64,000 nt of DNA, taken from positions 33,480 to 97,479 of the forward strand of contig NZ_JXAK01000022.1 in assembly GCF_000829455.1 (NCBI RefSeq), given 5' to 3'. Made by a program: the position numbers and the translations under genes. Positions 44,969 through 54,395 of this stretch are shown here, one piece after another (within the stretch, counting starts at the first letter, position 1; each line of letters begins with the position of its first letter). The notes under the pieces were generated by a model that was not told the origin of the DNA, ran no database searches, and saw only the letters and a program-made list of their open reading frames with translations. The DNA is from Gordoniibacillus kamchatkensis. Its GTDB lineage: Bacteria; Bacillota; Bacilli; Paenibacillales; NBRC-103111.

Positions 44969-46039
44969 ATGGCGGCAAGACGCGATTTGACTGCCGAGCA
45001 GACGCGGGCGCTGCATGAAGGGCTCGTCATACCGGCGCATCCTCTCGCGCTTCGGGAAGACCGCAGCCTCGACGAGAGAAGCCAGCGCGCCCTGACCAGG
45101 TATTATGTTGCTGCGGGAGCGGGCGGCGTGGCGGTAGGCGTGCATTCGACCCAATTCGAAATTCGCGACCCGAAGTTTGGCCTCTTCGAAAAAGTGCTGC
45201 GGCTGGCGGCGGAAGAAGTGGATCGGGCGCGGATCGCCAGGCCGTTTCTGAAAATTGCCGGCATTTGCGGGGGAACGGAGCAAGCGTTGGCGGAAGCCGA
45301 TACCGCGGCCGCACTCGGCTACGACGCAGGACTGCTGAGCATGGGCGGGCTAAGCGGCTGGACGGAGGCGCAAATTCTCGAAAGGACGGCGCGCGTCGCC
45401 GAACAGATGCCGGTCGTCGGCTTTTACTTGCAGCCTTCGGTCGGAGGGAGAGTGTTCAGCTTCGACTTCTGGAAGCAATTCGCCGCTATTCCCGGCATCG
45501 TGGCGATCAAAATAGCGCCGTTCAACCGCTATCAAACGATCGATGTCGTACGGGCGGTGTGCTGTTCCGAACGGCGCGACGACATCGCACTGTATACCGG
45601 CAACGACGACAATATCGTGAACGATCTGCTCACCGTTTACCGCTTTCGGATTGGCGAGCAGACGGTCGAGAAGCGCATTGTCGGCGGATTGCTCGGCCAC
45701 TGGGCGGTATGGACGCGGAAAGCGGCCCTGCTGCTGGAGGAAATCAAACGGGCGCGCGCGTCCGGCAGCATCGCTCCCGAGTGGCTTACCCGTAACATCG
45801 AAGTGACGGACTGCAATGCGGCGTTCTTCGATCCCGCGCACGGTTTTGCCGGCTGCATCCCCGGCATTCACGAGGTGCTGCGCCGCCAAGGCTTGATGCA
45901 AGGAACATGGTGTTTGAATCCGCACGAAACGCTGTCGCCCGGTCAGATGGAGGAAATCGACCGCGTCTACCGGGACTATCCCCACCTGCATGACGACGAA
46001 TTCGTTCGCGCGCATGTGCAGGAATGGCTCGCGGAGTAG
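44969..46039 (+). CDS. Dihydrodipicolinate synthase family lyase (DapA/NanA superfamily)
   Basis: The product is 356 aa from ATG 44969, with GAGAGGGGAGG upstream, practically abutting the epimerase gene. The N-terminal LVIPAHPLALREDRSLDERSQRALTRYYVAAGAGGVAVGVHSTQFE resembles the DHDPS-family opening. The Schiff-base lysine is in GIVAIKIAPFNRYQ and the tyrosine region in PVVGFYLQP. It is longer than usual (about 290-310 aa), with a C-terminal extension. The family performs aldol condensations or cleavages with pyruvate or similar 2-oxo acids. A catabolic aldolase for a 2-keto-3-deoxy sugar acid is a reasonable guess. Confidence 0.82.
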   Translation: MAARRDLTAEQTRALHEGLVIPAHPLALREDRSLDERSQRALTRYYVAAGAGGVAVGVHSTQFEIRDPKFGLFEKVLRLAAEEVDRARIARPFLKIAGICGGTEQALAEADTAAALGYDAGLLSMGGLSGWTEAQILERTARVAEQMPVVGFYLQPSVGGRVFSFDFWKQFAAIPGIVAIKIAPFNRYQTIDVVRAVCCSERRDDIALYTGNDDNIVNDLLTVYRFRIGEQTVEKRIVGGLLGHWAVWTRKAALLLEEIKRARASGSIAPEWLTRNIEVTDCNAAFFDPAHGFAGCIPGIHEVLRRQGLMQGTWCLNPHETLSPGQMEEIDRVYRDYPHLHDDEFVRAHVQEWLAE

Positions 46040-46118
46040 CATCCGGGCTGCGACCTGAACTTGGACCTGACACAGGCCCGGGCTATGGCTCGGGCTTGGC
46101 CCTGGCCCCGCGCGTCTC

Positions 46119-48348
46119 TCACGGCGCCACCTGCTTGCGGAATTCGCTCGGCGTAATGCCGCAAAATTTTTTAAACATCCGGTTGAACGAGTTCATGTTC
46201 TGATACCCGGCTTTGCGGGCGACATCCTGGATGCGGCAGCCGGATTCCAGCAGCATTTCCTTGGCTTTGCGGATGCGCAAATCGTTCAAGTAATCGATGA
46301 AGTTGACGCCGGTTTTTTCCTTGAAATAAGTCGACAGGTAACCGCTAGAGATATTGAGCTTATCCGCGACGATCTCCAGCGTCACGTCCCCGCTGTAATG
46401 CTTCTCCACATATTCGATCACGAAGCTCGTAATCGGATCGCGCTCCCCCTTCTTCCGGCCCACGAGCTCGATTGCCGACGCCAGGAAGCCGTCCAGAAAC
46501 GACGACAGCTGTTCGTAAGTATGGCAGCCGGCGACCTGCTCCCGCAGCCAGGCTTCTTCGCCCAGACAGTGGTGATCGGCTTGCAGAGCCGTCAACGTTT
46601 TGATCGTCTTGTAAACGATTTCGTCGGCAAAATGATAATACTGCAGCGCCGACACCGACCGTTTGTGCAGCTGGGCCAGAAACCGGTGCACGATCTGGAG
46701 CGTTTCGGCCTTATTGCCGGCTCTCAGATTGACGTCGAACTCCTGCTCCTGCTGCGGCGACAGGGACATCGGCGCCAGCTCCAGCTTGTGATGGCTTTCG
46801 ATGATTTGCGTCTCGTCGTTCAGCCGGCGCCTTTTGCTGAGCTGGAGCGTTTCCTTGTAGGCATCGGTCATCTGCGCAGCGTTTGTGTAGAAGGAGCTGA
46901 TCGCTATCGTCACATAGCCGTCGTCTTTATCGAAATCGAGAATTTGCTTCATGCGGCCGATCAGTTCCTTCAAAGCCGGATAGCCGGACTCCTCCAGGAA
47001 GGCAAAGCTCAGGATCTGGTTCGATTCGATCTGGAACGTGAGCGATTCCGGATATTGCTGCTTAAGGTAATAATTGATGAACTCCTTCAAATAGTACGCC
47101 CAGTTCTGCTCGATCTCTTTCCGGTTCGCGCTCTGCTTCTTGTAGGTCAATTCATAAAAAACGAATACGTACGGCCTGTCGGTGAAATCCATCTCGATGT
47201 TGCCGCGTATTTTTTTGACGGCGCTGATGTAGGCGAAGCTTTGCAGCTGCGTCGTTTTGCGGCTCAAATCTTCGTGAATGAGGTTGATTTGATTGCCGAG
47301 CTGATTGAATTCGTTGATGCGGCTATGCACCGGAACCCGCGAGTTGTTTTGCTTGATCTGGGCGATGATGCGCCGGATCGGATGATGGAAGCCGAAGCTG
47401 AACAGCAGCGACGCCACGATGCTGATTCCGATCGTGATCACGAGCAGGGAGACGAGAGATACGTTCAGCTTCACCTGCGAGGCGATGAACGAGTCGGGGA
47501 CTACATTCACGTAAGTAAGGCCGGATACCGCACCTTTACGGTAAAAATAATAGTTGTTGTCCTTCTTGACGTACTCCTTCGCGCTGTCGTAGGCCGGCAG
47601 CGTCCCGAGGGTGCCGCCCGCGGAGGAGGCGAACAGCTCGCGGCCTTCCCCGTCCAGTATGAAAAAATTGTCGTTGATGGACAGGTGGAACGCCTGGAAC
47701 ATTTTTTTTTACGTCGAGGAAGGCCGCCATATAGAAGTCCGGGGCCCAGTTGTTTTTGACGACGACGGGGAACGCCCGTCCCAGCAAGTTATAATCGTTC
47801 ACGAAAGGAATATCGTAAAAGTTGGAGGGCGCATAGACGCGGAAATGTTCGTCGCTCTGAAATTGTCCCTGCCAGAAGGCGAGCGGATACTCTTTGCTGG
47901 AGTAAAATTTATTGAAGAAGATGCTGTCTTGGGTAAAGGAGCTGGCGTCCAGCACGAGAGAAGCTTTCTTATAATAGATGATCACGTTGTTCAAATATAA
48001 CCTCGGGTTCGTCGTAATCTGACGAATGTCCTTCACCGTTTTGTCGGCGATTTCGTAATTGACGGAGCGGCCGTCGGCATACATCAGCTGCACGTTTTCG
48101 TTGAAATACAGATTCAGCAGCAAGTTTTTGACCAGCTCGAATTCTTTCTCGTAGCTGTCCGTCGTCGCTTTCAAGTTCAGCGTGTTGTACCTGATGACCT
48201 CGTCCCGCACTTTGTTTTTGGAGTACGAGAGCGAGAAGTAGGTAAAGGAAACAAGAATGACGATGACGATGAGGAAGCTGGCGAACAGCCGGATGAACAA
48301 GGAGTTTGTCGTTGTCCGGATTTTGGGGACGAGATTCGAGAGCGACAT
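46119..48348 (-). CDS. Membrane-anchored AraC-family regulator with extracellular sensor domain, with a frame slip
   Basis: The minus-strand gene starts at ATG 48348 behind AAGGAGTGAG. A first transmembrane helix (LFIRLFASFLIVIVILVSFTYF) is followed by an extracellular Cache-like domain of about 250 residues, a second helix (LVSLLVITIGISIVASLLFSFGF), a linker and a C-terminal AraC double HTH (TLEIVADKLNISSGYLSTYFKEKTGVNF, RIQDVARKAGYQNMNSFNRMFKKFCGITPSEFRK). At a run of nine T on the plus strand (47702-47710) the frame slips by one; eight would restore DVKKMFQAF. The corrected size is about 742 aa, normal for Paenibacillus regulators of carbohydrate clusters. It is divergent from the amino-sugar genes and probably activates them. 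Confidence 0.88.
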
Positions 48349-48596
48349 AAGTTAGGAACTCACTCCTTCGACAGCTGATGGAAATTCGCTCACCAAAAAT
48401 TATAACGGATAGCGGTAAGCTTGAGAACGTGCCTTAGGGGGCGAATACTCACCACATTTTCGGAATCTTCACTGTTTTGCAGATTTCTGCAATAGCGTGC
48501 AAAAGACGAAATAGTGGGGATAGGCAAGCGCCGGACCGACGCGTACAATCAAGGCATTCCAAGCAACGCGAGCGACACCGGGAGGAGGGGGACACA
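48349..48596. promoter_or_regulatory. Divergent promoter region with an inverted repeat
   Basis: The 248-bp gap between the AraC regulator and the first Gfo/Idh gene contains TTGCAGA-TT-TCTGCAA at 48477-48492, and a TGCAAAA half-site follows at about 48499. It is a candidate operator for the AraC regulator. Confidence 0.4.
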
Positions 48597-49566
48597 ATGC
48601 TGCGGGTCGTCTTGATCGGAGCCGGGAAAATTGCCCACAGCCATCTGCAAGCGATAGCGCAGATTAGCCGGATGCGGGCGGTTGCCGTCGCCGACGTGCA
48701 GGAAGAGCGAGTCCGGGAGACGGCAGACCGTTACGGGCTTCGCGCTTATACGGATTACAGGGAAATGCTGGAGCAGGAAAAGGCCGACGTGGCCATCGTC
48801 GCTTTGCCCCATTTCCTTCATAAGCAAGCTGCGCTCGACTGCGCCGAAAGAGGCTGCCATATATTTATGGAGAAGCCGATGGCGCTGAACGCCACCGAAT
48901 GCGACGAGATGATCGCCGCCGCCCGGCGCGGCGGGGTGCAGCTGATGGTCGGCCTGACACAGCACTATTTCCGCGAGAACCGGATGGCCAAGCGAATCGT
49001 GCAAAGCGGCGATTTGGGCGCGCTCGTCATGATTAACGACACGCGCCATCAGCATTATTTCGTCGAGTCCAGGCCGGGCTGTTTTGTCCAGGGAGAAAGC
49101 CGGAGGCGGCATCATCATGAACCTGGGCGCCCATTCGATCGACAAAATCCAGTGGCTGCTGGACAGCCGCATCCGCACCGTCAAGGCACAGCTAACCTAC
49201 TATGCGGAGCGCGGAGACGTCGAGGGGAGCGGCAGCATTTTTGCCGTGACGGAAGCAGGGGTTCCGGCCGTTATCGTGCAATCCGGGTACAAAGGGGTTC
49301 CCGCTAACGTTACCGACCTGATCTTTACCGAAGGGATGCTGCGCCTTGTTACCGGCCGGGGGCTGTGGATCAGCGAGGCCGGCAGCTACCGCGAGCTGCC
49401 GCTCCCCGAGGCGGCGGATCCTTTCGTGCTGCAGCTGCTCGATCTCATCGATGCGATCGACGGAGTTCGGCCGCTGGAATGCTCGGGCGAATATGCCAAA
49501 ACCGTCAACGAAGTGCTCGCGGGCATTTACCTCTCCCATATGACGGGAAAGGAACAGGCGATTTAG
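48597..49566 (+). CDS. Gfo/Idh/MocA-family oxidoreductase, with a frame slip
   Basis: ATG 48597 follows GGGAGGAGGGGG. The Rossmann motif is VVLIGAGKIAHSHLQAI and the catalytic motif HIFMEKPMALNATECD. At 49080-49084 the frame slips by net +1 (or two missing bases); the next frame continues SREKAGGGIIMNLGAHSIDKIQWLL, which carries the conserved GGGxxxNLGxHxxD. The corrected length is about 322 aa. It probably handles a sugar or amino sugar with NAD. It is the first of three related oxidoreductases in this region and is divergent from the AraC regulator. Confidence 0.85.
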
Positions 49567-49569
49567 GCC

Positions 49570-49730
49570 GTTCGAGAAAGGCGGAGCGGAGAATGGGAAT
49601 GGGGGGCGGAGAGCGAAGCGTGCGCCTTTGAACTCGTGTTCCAACCTAATTTTCGAATTCTTTGGAACGCGAGTTCAACGAAGCCGTAGCCCCCCATTCC
49701 CAATTCGCAGCGCAGCCATTCTTCTCGACA
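49570..49730. repeat. Long palindromic repeat element, copy 1
   Basis: Nested inverted repeats fill this gap. The inner arms are 49628-49644 and 49662-49678 (16 of 17 matching); the outer arms are GAATGGGAATGGGGGG (49591-49606) and its near complement at 49690-49706; short TTCGAGAA/TTCTCGAC ends lie at 49571 and 49721. The reverse complement is similar to 62236-62347. Confidence 0.65.
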
Positions 49731-49760
49731 GATAGAAACCATATTACGAGGTGATTGACT

Positions 49761-50789
49761 ATGTCGAAAATACGTTTTGCCATCGTCGGCGCGGGGGTCA
49801 TCTCCCCTTTCCATGCCAGAGCGATCGCCCATCATCCGGAAGCTGAGCTCGTCGCCGTCTCCGACGTCGCCATCGACAAGGCGCGCCAGTTGGCGGGCGA
49901 ATACGAAATTCCTTACGTATACGCCGATTACGAGGAAATGCTCAAACGCGGCGACATCGACGTCGTGTCCATCTGCGTGCCGAGCGGCATGCACGCCGAA
50001 GTTGCGATTGCGGCGGCGCAGGCGGGCAAAAACATGCTGTGCGAGAAGCCGCTGGACATTACCGCCGACAAAATGTCGCGGATGATCGCCGCCGTCCGAA
50101 CCCATAACGTGAAGCTCGGCTGCGTCTTTCAGCGCCGCATGATGCCGTCGGTGCTGGCGGCGCGGCAGGCGATCGCGGACGGCAAGCTCGGCAAGCTGGT
50201 GCTCGGGGACGCTTACCTGAAATATTACCGCAGCCCGGAGTACTACAAGAGTGCGGGCTGGCGGGGCACATGGCAGTGGGACGGCGGCGGCGCGCTGATG
50301 AATCAGGGCGTGCACGGCGTCGACGTGATTCAGTATTTGATGGGCGGCGTCGCCTCCGTTTTCGCTTATGCGGCACCCCTGCTGCGCGACATCGAGGTCG
50401 AGGATACGGCGGTGGCCGTGCTGAAGTACAAGAACGGCGCTTTCGGCGTCATTCAGGGCACGACGTCCGTTTATCCGAACCAGGAGACGCGCTTCGAGCT
50501 GCATGGGGAGAAAGGCACCATCATCGTCGCCGATAGCGGGATCAAGCAGTGGAAGATGCTGGATTCCGGCGAGGAGGCACCGCAGGTGGGCGCGCTGGCC
50601 ACGATGAGCTCCACGAAGCCGGACGATATGTCTTCGGACGGACACTACATTTTCGTCGACGATATTTTGCACGCGGTAAAGGAAAACCGGGAGCCGCTGG
50701 TGAATGGCGAAGAAGCGAGAAAATCCGTCGATCTCATTCTGGCCATTTACGAATCGGCGCGAACGGGCAAGGAAGTCCATTTGGAGTAA
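49761..50789 (+). CDS. Gfo/Idh/MocA-family oxidoreductase
   Basis: The product is about 342 aa from ATG 49761, with CGAGGTGATT upstream. The NAD-binding motif is FAIVGAGVISPFHARAIAHHPEAELVAVSD, the catalytic motif MLCEKPLDITADK, and the substrate-domain motif GGGALMNQGVHGVDVIQYLMG. It has a full-length two-domain layout and an intact frame. It is followed after 23 bp by another member of the family and then a TIM-barrel protein. Such trios are common in clusters that oxidise and epimerise sugars via keto intermediates. Confidence 0.92.
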   Translation: MSKIRFAIVGAGVISPFHARAIAHHPEAELVAVSDVAIDKARQLAGEYEIPYVYADYEEMLKRGDIDVVSICVPSGMHAEVAIAAAQAGKNMLCEKPLDITADKMSRMIAAVRTHNVKLGCVFQRRMMPSVLAARQAIADGKLGKLVLGDAYLKYYRSPEYYKSAGWRGTWQWDGGGALMNQGVHGVDVIQYLMGGVASVFAYAAPLLRDIEVEDTAVAVLKYKNGAFGVIQGTTSVYPNQETRFELHGEKGTIIVADSGIKQWKMLDSGEEAPQVGALATMSSTKPDDMSSDGHYIFVDDILHAVKENREPLVNGEEARKSVDLILAIYESARTGKEVHLE

Positions 50790-50812
50790 CCGAAGAAAGG
50801 GGTCGTCAAACA

Positions 50813-51718
50813 ATGGAACAGCAACTCAAAATCGGCATAATCGGACTCGATACTTCGCACGTCTCTGCTTTTGCCAAACTGCTTAACGATCCGGCTCAGG
50901 AGTATCACGTGCCGGGAGGGCGGGTGGCCGTCGCCTATCCCGGCGGATCGCCCGATTTCGAAATGAGTTGGTCGCGCTTGCCGGGCTTTCAAAAAGAGCT
51001 GGTCGACAGCTACGGCGTCAGCATCGTCTCCTCTCCGGAGGAGGTGGCTGAGCAATGCGATGCGGTGCTGCTGCTGTCCGTCGACGGCCGCGTCCATATG
51101 GAACAGCTGCGGCGAATCGCCCCTTACCGCAAGCCGGTATTCGTCGACAAGCCGTTCGCGGTGCGCTCCGACGATGCATGCAGCATGGCTGCGCTCAGCA
51201 CGGAATTCGGCTTCCCGATGATGAGCTGCTCCGCGCTGCGTTATGCCGAAGCGCTTACCGAAGCACTTCATAACGCGGAGCAGGGCGCCGTCATCGGAGC
51301 CGACTATTACGGGCCGCTGGACATTCAGCCGACCCAGCCGGGCTTTTTCTGGTACGGCATTCATACCGCGGAGATGCTGTACCGCACGCTCGGCACCGGC
51401 TGCCGGTACGTGCAGACGACGACAAATGCGGACCACGATCAGGTGGTCGGCGTATGGGGCGACGGACGTGTCGGGACGATCCGCGGCAACCGCAAAGGAA
51501 ACAAGACGTTCGGCGGACTCGTGCACCGCGAGAAAGGTACCCAGTTTGTGAACACAGGCGCCTATGCCAAACCGTATTACGCCAGCTTGCTAGAGCGCGT
51601 CATGGCGCTTTTCGCAGGCGGCAAGCTCGATATTGCGGTGGGCGAAACGCTGGAAATTATCCGGTTCCTCGAAGCCGCCAACGAGAGCCGCGAAACGGGG
51701 AAGGCAGTAGAGCTATGA
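50813..51718 (+). CDS. Gfo/Idh/MocA-like oxidoreductase
   Basis: The product is about 301 aa from ATG 50813, with GAAAGGGG upstream. The N-terminus is KIGIIGLDTSHVSAFAKLLND, in which the usual GxGxxG is replaced by GLDTSH, a variant seen in a subset of this family. The catalytic motif is PVFVDKPFAVRSDDA (DKP for EKP). The C-terminal domain is short (GFFWYGIHTAEMLYRTLG). It may bind NAD differently or use a bound cofactor. It overlaps the next gene by 4 bp (ATGA), so the two products are probably made together. Confidence 0.82.
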   Translation: MEQQLKIGIIGLDTSHVSAFAKLLNDPAQEYHVPGGRVAVAYPGGSPDFEMSWSRLPGFQKELVDSYGVSIVSSPEEVAEQCDAVLLLSVDGRVHMEQLRRIAPYRKPVFVDKPFAVRSDDACSMAALSTEFGFPMMSCSALRYAEALTEALHNAEQGAVIGADYYGPLDIQPTQPGFFWYGIHTAEMLYRTLGTGCRYVQTTTNADHDQVVGVWGDGRVGTIRGNRKGNKTFGGLVHREKGTQFVNTGAYAKPYYASLLERVMALFAGGKLDIAVGETLEIIRFLEAANESRETGKAVEL

Positions 51719-52593
51719 GCCGGTTCCGCCTGGCCATTTTGACGGACGAGGTATCTCAGGATTTAGGCGAAGCGATCGCTTTCGCCAAGCGATTCGGTAT
51801 GCAGGCGCTGGAGCTGCGCTCGGTCGGCGACAAGCTGCTGCACCAGATGGAAGAGGACGAAATCGAAAGCATCCGCTCGCTTGTCGAGCGGGGCGGCTTG
51901 GCCGTATGCGGCTTATCGGCGCCGATCTTCAAATGCGAGCTTGACCGGGACGAAGAAGTCGAGAGCCACATCGCGATGGCGCAGCGGTATATCGCCATCG
52001 CGCAGCGCCTGAACGCGCCGTTCGTGCGCGGCTTCAGCTTTTGGGCGAGAACCCCGTTCGAGGAGGCGCTGCCGCGGATCGTATCGCAGATCAAGCGGAT
52101 CGCGCCCTATTTCGAGCACGCGGGCATTACGTTCGTGCTGGAATTCGATCCGAGCGTCTATGCCAGCAACGCCCGCAAAGTCGCGCGAATCGTTGACGAA
52201 GTCGGTTCGCAGGCCGTGCGAGCGCTTTACGACCCGGGCAACGACATGTGGGACCCGGACGGCGAAGTTCCTTATCCGGACGGCTACGACTACTTGCAAG
52301 GCCGCTTGCGCCACATTCATCTGAAGGACGCCGTCAAGACCGCAACCGGAGTAGAGGCGGTGGCGATCGGAAGCGGGCAAATCGATTACCGGGGACTGTT
52401 TCGCCGGCTGCTCGATACCGGGTACGACGGTTACCTCGTCTTGGAGACCCATTACCGGCTCCATGCGGCTTTGACGGAGGAGCAGCTGAAGCGTCCGATG
52501 GGGCAGTCGTTCTCGGACGGCGGCAAGGAAGCGTCCGAGCAGTGCGTGCGCAGTCTGCTGGCTTTGCTGCGGGAGCTTGGCGCCTGGGCGTGA
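51715..52593 (+). CDS. Sugar phosphate isomerase/epimerase-like TIM-barrel protein
   Basis: The product is about 292 aa from ATG 51715, translationally coupled to the upstream gene. It is a xylose-isomerase-like/AP-endonuclease-2 barrel: ILTDEVSQDLGEAIAFAKRFGMQALELR, metal-ligand Glu in TFVLEFDPSVYASN, YDPGNDMWDP, HIHLKDAVK and VLETHYRL. These carry the usual Glu-Asp-His-Glu metal set. The family isomerises or epimerises keto sugars or inosose derivatives. Here it works next to two Gfo/Idh dehydrogenases, a common pairing for keto-sugar interconversion. The substrate is unknown. Confidence 0.85.
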   Translation: MSRFRLAILTDEVSQDLGEAIAFAKRFGMQALELRSVGDKLLHQMEEDEIESIRSLVERGGLAVCGLSAPIFKCELDRDEEVESHIAMAQRYIAIAQRLNAPFVRGFSFWARTPFEEALPRIVSQIKRIAPYFEHAGITFVLEFDPSVYASNARKVARIVDEVGSQAVRALYDPGNDMWDPDGEVPYPDGYDYLQGRLRHIHLKDAVKTATGVEAVAIGSGQIDYRGLFRRLLDTGYDGYLVLETHYRLHAALTEEQLKRPMGQSFSDGGKEASEQCVRSLLALLRELGAWA

Positions 52594-52618
52594 TATAGAC
52601 ATTGGGGGAGGAAAGAAA

Positions 52619-53434
52619 ATGAAGCTGCATGCTCAGCCGATTTTATCGGCATCCGCGGACCGTTTGAAGGTTCAAGTGTACGCCGATCGCCGGTCTCTCG
52701 GGGAAGCGGCTGCGTCGCAGGCGGCGGCCGTCATGAAGGAGCTGCTCGCCGGCGGCCGGGAAGAGCTCGTTATGGTGTTTGCGGCGGCTCCTTCGCAGAA
52801 CGAATTTCTGGAAGCGCTCGTGCGCGAGGAAGGAATCGATTGGACGCGGATCACCGCGTTTCATATGGATGAGTACATCGGGCTACCGGCTGGCGCGCCG
52901 CAATCGTTCGGCAGCTTCTTGACGGAGCGGCTTTTTTCCAAAGTGCCGTTTGCCGCCGTGCACCGGATCGACAGCACGAACGATATTGGCGCGGAATGCG
53001 CCAGATACGAAGCGCTGCTGCGGGCGAAGCCGATCGATATCGTCTGTCTCGGCATCGGCGAGAACGGGCATATCGCCTTCAATGATCCGCCCGTGGCCGA
53101 TTTTCACGATCCCGTCTGGGTCAAGCCGGTCGAGCTCGACGACGCCTGCCGCCGGCAGCAAGTGAACGACGGCTGCTTTCCCGCGCTGCAGGACGTGCCG
53201 ACGCATGCGCTGACGCTGACGATTCCGGCGCTCATGTCCGGCAAGCAGCTGTTTTGCATGGTGCCGGGCAGGGCGAAGCGGGAAGCGGTGCGGAGAACGC
53301 TGCGCGATCCGGTATCGCCGGCTTGTCCGGCCACGATTCTGCGCCGCCATCCGTCGTGCCGGCTGTATGTCGATACGGATTCGTATTCGGAAGAGGCGCA
53401 TGACGGGAGAGGGGATCCGTATGGAGTCCGCTAG
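52619..53434 (+). CDS. nagB: Glucosamine-6-phosphate deaminase (NagB family)
   Basis: The product is about 271 aa from ATG 52619, with GGGGGAGGAAAG upstream. The signature motifs are ITAFHMDEYIGLP and IDIVCLGIGENGHIAFNDPP, matching the active-site loop of NagB. The family converts glucosamine 6-phosphate to fructose 6-phosphate and ammonia. The C-terminus ends slightly beyond the start of the permease gene (14 bp overlap). nagA lies downstream after the transporter genes, so the region can feed amino sugars into glycolysis. A NagB paralogue with altered specificity is possible, because the N-terminal VFAAAPSQNEFLE differs from the more usual GLATGSTP. Confidence 0.85.
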   Translation: MKLHAQPILSASADRLKVQVYADRRSLGEAAASQAAAVMKELLAGGREELVMVFAAAPSQNEFLEALVREEGIDWTRITAFHMDEYIGLPAGAPQSFGSFLTERLFSKVPFAAVHRIDSTNDIGAECARYEALLRAKPIDIVCLGIGENGHIAFNDPPVADFHDPVWVKPVELDDACRRQQVNDGCFPALQDVPTHALTLTIPALMSGKQLFCMVPGRAKREAVRRTLRDPVSPACPATILRRHPSCRLYVDTDSYSEEAHDGRGDPYGVR

Positions 53435-54383
53435 AGCTTCAACGGAGCGCACCGTGCCGCTGACCGCTGCGAGGAGCCGAGCGACATTCCTCAAACGGCT
53501 CGGCCGCAGCAAATACTTGCTCATCCTGTTTCTGCCGTGCCTCGTTTACTATGTGCTCTTCAAGTATTTGCCCATGTTCGGCCTCGTCATCTCCTTCAAG
53601 GACTACAACTTGTTCCGGGGCGTGTGGGCCAGCAACTGGGTCGGGTTGAAGTATTACCGGATGTTTTTCGAGAGTCCCGATTTTTTGAAGCTGTTCCGCA
53701 ATACGTTTCTGCTCGGCGTGTACAACGTCGTGTTCGGCTTCCCGATGCCGGTCGTTCTGGCGCTTTGTTTGAACGAAGTCAGGCAAGCGTTGTTCAAACG
53801 GTTCGTGCAGACGGTCAGCTACGTGCCGCATTTTATCTCCAACGTCGTCGTCGTCGGCATGGTCGTTATGCTGCTGTCTCCTACGACCGGCGTCGTGGCC
53901 CACTTTTTCAAGCTGCTGGGCTGGCAGCCGGTCAACTTCCTCGTGCAGCCCGAATGGTTCCGGCCGATTTACGTCATCGCGGACATTTGGCAGCACGCCG
54001 GCTGGGGCTCGATCATTTACTTGGCGGCGCTTACGGCGATTGATCCGCAGCTGTACGAGGCTGCCGAAATCGACGGCGCCAGCCGCTGGAAGCAGCTCTG
54101 GAACGTGACCATTCCCGGCATTATGCCGGCGATGGTGATCATGCTCCTGCTGAACATCGGCCATATTATCGACATCGGCTTCGAGAAAGTGTTCCTGCTC
54201 ATGAACCCGGCGACGTACGAGACTGCCGATATTTTCAGCACCTTCGTCTACCGGATGGGGCTTACGCTGGGCAATTACAGCTACGGCACCGCGGTCGATC
54301 TGTTCACCGGCGTCGTCAGCCTCATCTTCATCTGCACGGCCAACTATGTCAGCCGCAAAGTCAGCGATACGAGCTTGTGGTAG
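53421..54383 (+). CDS. Carbohydrate ABC transporter permease (LplB type)
   Basis: The product is about 320 aa from ATG 53421, with GGGAGAGGGG upstream; an ATG at 53400 has no good site. It has six transmembrane helices and the LplB-like motifs YVLFKYLPMFGLVISFKDYN and the EAA loop LYEAAEIDGASRWKQLWNVTIPGIM. This permease type serves CUT1-like importers for oligosaccharides in Paenibacillaceae. With the next two genes it forms a complete importer. The ATPase is missing, as usual when a shared MsmX-type ATPase is encoded elsewhere. Confidence 0.92.
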   Translation: MESARASTERTVPLTAARSRATFLKRLGRSKYLLILFLPCLVYYVLFKYLPMFGLVISFKDYNLFRGVWASNWVGLKYYRMFFESPDFLKLFRNTFLLGVYNVVFGFPMPVVLALCLNEVRQALFKRFVQTVSYVPHFISNVVVVGMVVMLLSPTTGVVAHFFKLLGWQPVNFLVQPEWFRPIYVIADIWQHAGWGSIIYLAALTAIDPQLYEAAEIDGASRWKQLWNVTIPGIMPAMVIMLLLNIGHIIDIGFEKVFLLMNPATYETADIFSTFVYRMGLTLGNYSYGTAVDLFTGVVSLIFICTANYVSRKVSDTSLW

Positions 54384-54395
54384 AAGGGAGGAAGC

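Noticed and set aside
46040..46118. GC-rich stretch with repeated GGGCT/GGCCC words between convergent genes
   Set aside because: Too irregular to call a terminator or a repeat family; no T-run.
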